Of a DNA stretch of 64,000 nt, positions 58,301 through 64,000 are shown in pieces. The stretch is taken from contig NZ_JBBOCA010000001.1 of NCBI RefSeq assembly GCF_038002225.1, positions 6,200,001-6,264,000 on the forward strand, read 5' to 3'. A model generated the notes under the pieces. It made no database searches. It was given only the letters and a program-made list of their open reading frames with translations, and was not told the DNA's origin. Positions within the stretch are counted from its first letter, which is position 1, and each line of letters starts with the position of its first letter. The stretch is from Paenibacillus sp. FSL R7-0204. Its GTDB lineage: Bacteria; Bacillota; Bacilli; Paenibacillales; Paenibacillaceae. Position numbers and translations under genes: made by a program.

Positions 58301-59906
58301 TATAATCTGTACCTTCAACACCAGGACTCGGGCTAATAATTGGTTTGCCGATAAGTTTCAGTCCGGCATTGCCGAAAGTATCCGTCAGAATCAGGTTGGT
58401 CATGGTTCTTTTGTCTTCATTGACTTTAACGGTCCATTTTACTGTTTTATTGAGATAATCGACATCTTTATCCTTACCCGTATCTACATTCTGCTTGTTT
58501 AAAATACGCTGAGTAGTATATTGGTTTGCTTCTCCCTTATACGTATCTCTGGTAACTGTGTTAAAAATTTGTTCAGCTCCATATACACGGTCTTTGACTT
58601 TGGTTTTATATTTAATTTTATATGCAGAATTGATATCATTATTAAATTGCAGTTTGAACCCGATCTTGCCTGTTTTGTCGGTCAAAGGCGAGGTTAGAGT
58701 ATAATCGGGTCCTTCATTGATAGGAGTCCCGCTTCCTACTTCTTTTCCGTCTTGATCCAATTGAATTTTGTATACGACTAATGAACTTTCAACCAACTTT
58801 TGGGAATCATTAAAATAATCCAGCAACACCGCATTAGCGGATGTAATGGTTTGTTCATTATAGTTGAACTGAATCTCCCAAGGAATGGTCTCATCCATAG
58901 GATCAAAATTTCCCGCAGTCTTCTTCAGTGGAACTCCCCGCACAATATCAACCGTCTTAGAAGAACTCTTATCGATTCCTTCACCAGTAAGCTTAGCGGT
59001 ATTAGTGAAATTTTTAAGCGTTGTATTTGTAATTTTGGTCGAGAATGTCACCTGGTACGCATCCGTAATGGTGTTGAAGAACTTCACATTCAAGCTGCTC
59101 GTCGTGCTGCCTGAAGGATCATATTGGTCGGACCCGATCTGCGTTCTATGGGTCACTTTACCCTGAACATCAACCTCAAGCTTATAGACCTCAATTGAAC
59201 TTAGGTCAAGCTCCAGGCCTGCCGGAATGGAGTCTGTAACAACCGCTTTGTATACTTCATCCTGCACAGTGTTCACATTAACAGTCCATAAGATGCTGGA
59301 CGGATTATATTTTTGCGGCTGTGGAATCCCGTCCTTGGTAATGCTGGTGCCGCCCTTAGGATGGACTTTAATCACAATCGTATTATTCAGGTTCCCGGCG
59401 ATCGGGAATAACAGCTCCTGTGTCGTAGTTCCCGTGACTTTGGTGGAGCTAAGTTTGGACGTCACATTAAAAGTACCGCCCACATTGAACAAACCTTCGA
59501 TATCTTTAATGAACGTAAGCACCACTTTGTTGTCAGTACCGACTTTGTACGTTCCGATTTTCCCCGATGCTACACCACTGTATACCAAGTCACCCGTGTA
59601 TGATTGGTCAATGGCTAACTGGTAAGGCAACTGATATTCGAACGTGTCCCCATCCTTATAACCATGGGCTCCAGTCTCAGGGTCCGTCACTGGAAGCTTG
59701 AAGGTCAAGCCTACTTTGACTTCCGAATCAAGCTTATACACACTATCCGTGACCTGTGTGCCGTTTTCATATACTGCCATTGTGACACTTGTAATGATAC
59801 TATTCGTTGCCCCCGCATTAACCTTCGTCATGAACCCGAAACCGTTGGCAAACTGTGTAATCAGCATTACAACAACCAACCAGGCGCCTATCGTCTTTTT
59901 CTTCAT
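55335..59906 (-). CDS. LPQTG-anchored adhesin with collagen-binding-like and Cna-B/SpaA domains
   Basis: This 1523-residue surface protein begins with a signal peptide (KTIGAWLVVVMLITQFANGF). Residues 35-905 hold repeated Ig-like adhesin domains of the collagen-binding/fibrinogen type (TDSIPAGLELD; WTVKVNEDKRTM). About 915-1290 are four Cna-B/SpaA domains (GSLNVTKTNQTGDEKLEGAE; GSLKLTKVAQED) with the Lys and Glu usual for internal isopeptide bonds (LKEITAPEGYVL). A Pro/Thr/Ala linker covers 1290-1395, then a cadherin-like domain (TYTPDPGYTGKDKFTIVV). LPQTG near 1490, a membrane helix and RRFNARKKM allow sortase anchoring. GAGGGAATAGTGAT precedes the ATG. No sortase is nearby. Confidence 0.93.
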   Translation of the reverse strand: MKKKTIGAWLVVVMLITQFANGFGFMTKVNAGATNSIITSVTMAVYENGTQVTDSVYKLDSEVKVGLTFKLPVTDPETGAHGYKDGDTFEYQLPYQLAIDQSYTGDLVYSGVASGKIGTYKVGTDNKVVLTFIKDIEGLFNVGGTFNVTSKLSSTKVTGTTTQELLFPIAGNLNNTIVIKVHPKGGTSITKDGIPQPQKYNPSSILWTVNVNTVQDEVYKAVVTDSIPAGLELDLSSIEVYKLEVDVQGKVTHRTQIGSDQYDPSGSTTSSLNVKFFNTITDAYQVTFSTKITNTTLKNFTNTAKLTGEGIDKSSSKTVDIVRGVPLKKTAGNFDPMDETIPWEIQFNYNEQTITSANAVLLDYFNDSQKLVESSLVVYKIQLDQDGKEVGSGTPINEGPDYTLTSPLTDKTGKIGFKLQFNNDINSAYKIKYKTKVKDRVYGAEQIFNTVTRDTYKGEANQYTTQRILNKQNVDTGKDKDVDYLNKTVKWTVKVNEDKRTMTNLILTDTFGNAGLKLIGKPIISPSPGVEGTDYIITKVGTEDFSKGDGFKIEFKNPINEAYTITYTTKFDFYKLIDGMKEFSNTASITWDENKTNKPLTSTKTFDPREEVKNNGKKTGSYDVNTKQLTWTVGANYNKRVLAAGATLVDTIPVGQKATSVTAVVYKMGYEEDGEHSKGAIIDASKYDLTVTDKQLTVKFKDEVDYAFYVVFSTEFIGSDVNQGTVTNKATLYDKDNKAVSEPLEVTVTVPKGGEYVAKDFTRDKDDQTLLNWKVVINANQSIVKNVKLVDNPSTNQVLLPDSFHLYVTTVNQSGEAVDPTSGNELKKDVDYTLTFKTDKDGKESFELAFINPNPISKPYILTYKSVVTEAGNNVQLKNAISFSGDGVEQITKPITSEKSIKIVDTSGTGSGVTGSLNVTKTNQTGDEKLEGAEFALSRVIGTELKETQKQTSAEDGTLTFTNLKAGKYVLKETKAPAGYALDSTEHKVTINSSTPVQLTVKNDFFGSLKLTKLDVNDSKKKLEGAVFELFDSKGALVSLKTTDGNGELVFTKLKGGEYTLKEKTAPAGYVLDTKAINVTIDPNQEKTVTVTNALIPAEVFGSLKLTKVAQEDAGKKLKDAEFGLYDSTKKLVTSGKTDADGVLEFKSLKLGTYTLKELTAPAGYVLEATEHTVTIDSGVQKVLAPITNKLIPVEILGSLKVTKVAGEDTNKKLAGAEFGLYDSAKKLVVSGKTDANGELVFTSLKLGNYILKEITAPEGYVLSDTEHPVTIDSGVQKVLLPITNQKVTTPPTESTPTPTPVTPTATPTPVTEPTATPVPTSPPVYYTPTPGPSSIPGVIGTPTPTPSVTPAPTATPAASSTPGVTATPQVTPAATPAQPGTVSTPTPQATQVTTIEEVPIDGEIPLGGIPSIGEEPAHGTVTITPDGKWTYTPDPGYTGKDKFTIVVTDEDGNEEEITIEVGVDEVPKGTVTQPTDKGNNSGLPGKLPQTGEESPLPLYLTGGGLIILGLVLSRRFNARKKM

Positions 59907-60307
59907 ATCACTATTCCCTCTCTCTCTTTCTGCAAAATGATTGTTCCAGCATCGCCATTACCCGTTCCCGCCTGCTTTTTTCGGATCGTCCCCCTGTCAC
60001 TAGTATGTATATGGGCCTTCGATTTCGCTTTGACTTTACTTCAGTAACTCTACTTCCCGCCTCTGAACAATTTCTGAACAGATTATGAGATAAATCATAG
60101 TTAACTCAAAAATAAAATAATTTTATCGGTAAAAAAGTGGCTTCAAACGCAGAATATGAGGAATCAGCCCTCGATTGTGAACTATTTTTCATTTTTTCGA
60201 CTCATCTTGTTCATTCTTTTTATGCAAAATCTTGTTTCAAAACCTCCCCGGCTGGATTCTAAGCCAGCATGCTCTGCACAAAAAAAATTTCAGCAGATTT
60301 TTGAACA
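59907..60307. other. AT-rich promoter region of the adhesin gene
   Basis: About 400 bases with few GC pairs and no plausible gene. TTTT/AAAA runs at 60090-60140 and 60240-60310 could bend DNA. I see no clear operator. The right border is the leuA terminator. Confidence 0.5.
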
Positions 60308-60358
60308 AAAAAAAGAAGCCTCCCCGGACAAATCGTACTAGTCCGGTGAAGCTTCTTT
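60308..60358. terminator. Terminator after leuA (bidirectional stem)
   Basis: GAAGCCTCCCCGGAC pairs with GTCCGGTGAAGCTTC, with a long run of T on the minus strand (TTTTTTTTG). It ends the ilvBNC-leuA transcript. Confidence 0.9.
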
Positions 60359-60370
60359 TAAATAGTTGAA

Positions 60371-61912
60371 TTAAAGATTGGCATGTTCACGCTTGGTGTA
60401 GGTCTTGCGCTTCTCAATCAGCTTGTTCAGTGCATCCAGGTAGGCTCTGGCACTCGCTTCCAGAATATCGGTGCTAAGTCCGCGGCCCTGCGCAGCCACC
60501 TCGCCTTGCGAGAGCACGACATGTACCTCACCCTGAGCATCCTTCCCTCTGCTGACGGCTTTGATTGAGTAATCGCCAAGTGTGACTTCTTCCCCTGTAG
60601 CCTGATCAATGGCATTGTAGATCGCGTCTACCGATCCGTTGCCTTCGGCAACCGCCACAATCGGCTGCGGGTCCTGGCCGTGAATAATTACCTTGGCGGT
60701 TGGAGTAGCCTCATTGCCATACGTAACATAGATCGTCTGCAGACTGAAGGTCTCCGGCGTATCAATCAGCTTCTCTTCCAGAAGCGCAAGGATATCCTCG
60801 TCTGAGACTTCTTTTTTCTTATCAGCAAGATCCTTGAACTTGGCAAAAGCGGCATTGACCTCTTCCTCAGAAATGTCATAGCCCAGATCACTCAGCTTAT
60901 CGCGGAAAGCGTGCCGGCCCGAATGCTTGCCAAGCACCAGCTTGCTTTCTTTGAGACCAATCGTTTCCGGTGTCATAATCTCGTAGGTGGTCTTCTCCTT
61001 CAGCATGCCATCCTGATGAATCCCGGATTCATGGGCGAAGGCATTGGCGCCGACAATCGCCTTGTTGCCCGGCACAACCATTCCTGTCAGCTTGCTGACG
61101 AGACGGCTGGTACGGGAGATTTCGGACAGGACCAGAGAGGTCTTGGCACCGAAATACTCACTGCGGGTCTCAAGCGCCAGAGCGACCTCTTCAATCGCTG
61201 TATTGCCGGCTCGTTCCCCGATCCCGTTGATCGTACCCTCAATCTGGTCTGCACCATTCTGAATGGCAGCGAGGGTATTGGCGGTAGCCATCCCCAGATC
61301 ATTGTGACAATGGGCGCTAAGCTGAACCCGCTCGATATCCGGCACCGTATCCTTCAGGAACTTGAAGATGGCTCCGTATTCCGCCGGATTCAGGTATCCG
61401 ACCGTATCTGGAATATTCACCACATTCGCACCCTCGCGGATCGCCATGGAGACCATTTCAGCCATGAATTCACGTTCGGTACGGCCAGCGTCCTCCAGGG
61501 AGAATTCAAGCTTGGGAAAATACTTCTTGGCATAGCGGATCGCCGATTGTGCCGTTTCCAGCACCTGTGACTTCTCCATGCGCAGCTTATGCTGACGGTG
61601 TATCGGCGAGGTTGCCAGGAAAATATGAATGCAAGGGTCCTGTGCCCCCTGCAGCGCTTCCTTGACCGCATCAATATCGCTCTCTCTGGAACGGGACAGA
61701 CCGATTACGGTGACATTCTTGACGGCTCTGGCCACTGCGTTCACCGCAGCCAGATCTCCGGGCGAAGCGGCAGGGAAGCCTGCCTCCATCCGGTCAATTC
61801 CCAGCTTCTCCAGCTGGTAAGCGATTTCTACCTTCTCACGCGTATTGAGGTTCACACCCGGCGACTGCTCCCCGTCACGCAGCGTCGTGTCGAACACATA
61901 AATTTTCCGCAT
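60371..61912 (-). CDS. leuA: 2-isopropylmalate synthase
   Basis: The enzyme condenses 2-ketoisovalerate with acetyl-CoA, the first committed step to leucine. The 513-residue chain has the DRE-TIM barrel opening FDTTLRDGEQSPGVNLNTRE, the metal HCHNDLGMA motif, GIGERAGNTAIEEV, and a C-terminal leucine-binding regulatory domain (about 390-505). ATG at 61912 with AGGAGG upstream. The longer frame to 61939 is less likely. It is the last gene of the ilv-leu operon here. leuB is elsewhere, and leuCD were not seen. Confidence 0.95.
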   Translation of the reverse strand: MRKIYVFDTTLRDGEQSPGVNLNTREKVEIAYQLEKLGIDRMEAGFPAASPGDLAAVNAVARAVKNVTVIGLSRSRESDIDAVKEALQGAQDPCIHIFLATSPIHRQHKLRMEKSQVLETAQSAIRYAKKYFPKLEFSLEDAGRTEREFMAEMVSMAIREGANVVNIPDTVGYLNPAEYGAIFKFLKDTVPDIERVQLSAHCHNDLGMATANTLAAIQNGADQIEGTINGIGERAGNTAIEEVALALETRSEYFGAKTSLVLSEISRTSRLVSKLTGMVVPGNKAIVGANAFAHESGIHQDGMLKEKTTYEIMTPETIGLKESKLVLGKHSGRHAFRDKLSDLGYDISEEEVNAAFAKFKDLADKKKEVSDEDILALLEEKLIDTPETFSLQTIYVTYGNEATPTAKVIIHGQDPQPIVAVAEGNGSVDAIYNAIDQATGEEVTLGDYSIKAVSRGKDAQGEVHVVLSQGEVAAQGRGLSTDILEASARAYLDALNKLIEKRKTYTKREHANL

Positions 61913-61940
61913 GCTGAGCACCTCCTGAAGATTGTCCATA

Positions 61941-61985
61941 AACCCTCAAATGCGGCCCGCAAAATTACGGCCGCATCTGAGGGTT
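61941..61985 (-). other. Strong hairpin between ilvC and leuA
   Basis: AACCCTCAGATGCGGCC pairs with GGCCGCATTTGAGGGTT (one mismatch) on the minus strand. There is no T run, and the leuA ribosome site follows at once. It is more likely an RNA processing or stability element than a terminator. Confidence 0.65.
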
Positions 61986-62018
61986 ACCTATGGTTCATTG
62001 CAATTGTAAGTATATGAC

Positions 62019-63026
<1,008 letters not shown>

Positions 63027-63048
63027 TTAATTTGGGACCCATCGTAAA

Positions 63049-63118
63049 GAGCGGGTGCTTCAAGAGCACACTCCTGTTAGGCTTACTCTATTATAGCGTG
63101 CTCCTCAAGCCCCCGCTC
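63049..63118 (-). other. Long imperfect hairpin between ilvN and ilvC
   Basis: Arms of 23 bases, GAGCGGGGGCTTGAGGAGCA and GTGCTCTTGAAGCACCCGCTC in core, pair with a few mismatches on the minus-strand transcript. It lies in the 180-base gap. The T run after it is short (TTTACG), so it is not a clear terminator. Attenuation, processing or a stability role would all fit. Confidence 0.55.
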
Positions 63119-63199
63119 TTTAGCGGGCAAAGTCTGTCCTAATCTTAATTAAATTAATGCACGCAAGCAGCAATTCGTTAAAGCTGTAAAATGTGACGA

Positions 63200-63682
63200 T
63201 TAGGCATTCCCGCGGATCATCGCCGTTACTCCTGTCCGGGACAGCTCCTTAATGCCATAAGGCTTCAGCAGCTCAATCATTGCATCAATCTTGGTGGTAT
63301 CCCCAACTACCTGTACAAGCAGGCTGGTTGAGCCAATATCTACAACAGAAGCACGGAAGGTTTCGACTACGCCCATAATCTCAGGCCGCTCAGAGGGCTC
63401 AGCCTTGACCTTAATGAGCGCCAGCTCACGGGCAACCATAGGCCTTACACCCAGATCAACTACCTTAATTACATCAATCAGCTTGTAGAGCTGCTTCTCA
63501 ATCTGCTCCAGAGTATGCTGATCACCTAACGTTACAATGACCATCCGGGACAATCCGACCTCTTCGGATTGCCCAACAGTAATACTCTCAATATTGAACC
63601 CCCGGCGGCCGAATAATCCGGATACCCGCTGCAGCACGCCAGGCTGGTCATTCACAAGCACAGCAATCGTATGTCTCATCAC
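63200..63682 (-). CDS. ilvN: Acetolactate synthase small (regulatory) subunit
   Basis: The 160-residue protein has an N-terminal ACT domain that binds valine (HTIAVLVNDQPGVLQRVSGL, then FGRRGFNIESITVG) and the C-terminal ALS_ss domain (AIMELLKPYGIKELSRTG-like). It regulates IlvB by feedback. The GTG at 63682 is 9 bases from GGGGGA. The ATG at 63679 is a near alternative. It lies two bases after the ilvB stop, so translation is likely coupled. Confidence 0.93.
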   Translation of the reverse strand: MMRHTIAVLVNDQPGVLQRVSGLFGRRGFNIESITVGQSEEVGLSRMVIVTLGDQHTLEQIEKQLYKLIDVIKVVDLGVRPMVARELALIKVKAEPSERPEIMGVVETFRASVVDIGSTSLLVQVVGDTTKIDAMIELLKPYGIKELSRTGVTAMIRGNA

Positions 63683-63684
63683 TG

Positions 63685-64000
63685 TTATTCATCCCCCATC
63701 AGCATTTGATCAATGGTAGACCCTTGGGTTACCATCGGGTAGACATTCTCGTCTTTGGGGACAACGAATTCTACCAGGACAGGTCCAGGTGTTTCCATGG
63801 CTTCTTTCCAGGCGGCGCTGGCTTCTTCCTTGTTCGTTGCCCGCAGGCCCTTCACACCGTAAGCCTCAGCCAGCTTCACAAAGTCCGGGCTGCCGGCCAG
63901 ATCGGTATAGCTGTAACGCTTCTCATAAATCAGGTTCTGCCACTGACGAACCATCCCGAGTACCTGATTGTTGATCACAACGATCTTGACCGGAATCTTA
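63685..64000 (-). CDS. ilvB: Acetolactate synthase large subunit, C-terminal fragment (runs off the window)
   Basis: The last 104 residues of the thiamine-diphosphate enzyme are visible: the ThDP/metal-side strand KIVVINNQVLGMVRQWQNLI, FVKLAEAYGVKG, and the closing DENVYPMVTQGSTIDQMLMG. The frame is open to the window edge, so the gene continues upstream. It makes acetolactate for valine and leucine synthesis. Any T-box leader of the operon would be outside the window. Confidence 0.93.
   Translation of the reverse strand, partial: KIPVKIVVINNQVLGMVRQWQNLIYEKRYSYTDLAGSPDFVKLAEAYGVKGLRATNKEEASAAWKEAMETPGPVLVEFVVPKDENVYPMVTQGSTIDQMLMGDE

Overview
The window looks like a chromosomal segment of a Paenibacillus-type Firmicute. 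Supporting signs are strong AGGAGG ribosome sites, frequent TTG/GTG starts, Bacillus-style regulators (PucR, ECF sigma with anti-sigma, a PerR box), Gram-positive lipoprotein and LPQTG anchoring signals, and moderately GC-rich genes separated by AT-rich spacers. Most genes lie on the minus strand. I see no prophage, CRISPR array or rRNA. There is one tRNA and one decayed transposase.

Layout. 0-6.5 kb: a truncated LysR regulator, a GNAT acetyltransferase, a spacer with a 21/22-bp tandem array and a palindromic element, a transposase remnant, then two divergent genes that both carry TerD domains (TerD-VWA and DEDDh exonuclease-TerD), and a YhaM-like exoribonuclease. 6.7-11 kb: a secreted protein with three FMN-attachment repeats, behind a pair of Rex/FNR-like operators, and ferrochelatase. 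11.8-30.2 kb: fourteen co-directional genes for purine catabolism: adenine deaminase, PucG, allantoate amidohydrolase, allantoinase, HIU hydrolase, OHCU decarboxylase, a BMP-type ABC importer, a MocA/PucB-like protein, PucR, an amidase and an oxamate-amidohydrolase-like (HpxW/GGT) enzyme. A 51-bp hairpin array and an 8-bp G-rich tandem repeat lie inside this cluster. 30.4-37.7 kb: a PH-domain protein, an ABC-F ATPase behind a probable leader-peptide attenuator, ASCH, NUDIX, an RNA methylase, a dipeptidase and tRNA-Gly. 37.8-48.5 kb: a GGDEF-EAL protein with a degenerate cyclase, an aldolase-like protein, the Feo iron operon with a Fur-like box, leucyl aminopeptidase, a sensor kinase, and a 2-Cys peroxiredoxin with a perfect PerR box. 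48.7-64 kb: leuB, an aldo/keto reductase, an ECF sigma/anti-sigma/DUF4097 cassette, an orphan response regulator, a 1523-residue LPQTG adhesin, then leuA-ilvC-ilvN-ilvB (ilvB runs off the end).

How it fits together. The 18-kb purine block describes uptake of a purine or breakdown product, conversion of 5-hydroxyisourate through allantoin to ureidoglycine, transamination to oxalurate, and probably hydrolysis of oxamate to oxalate and ammonium. Neither uricase nor xanthine dehydrogenase is inside the window. A GlnR/TnrA-like box upstream of pucR suggests nitrogen control. The strongest candidates for undescribed biology are the exonuclease-TerD / TerD-VWA divergent pair, the ABC-F leader attenuator, the redox-operator/multi-flavin protein, and the structured repeats within the purine cluster.
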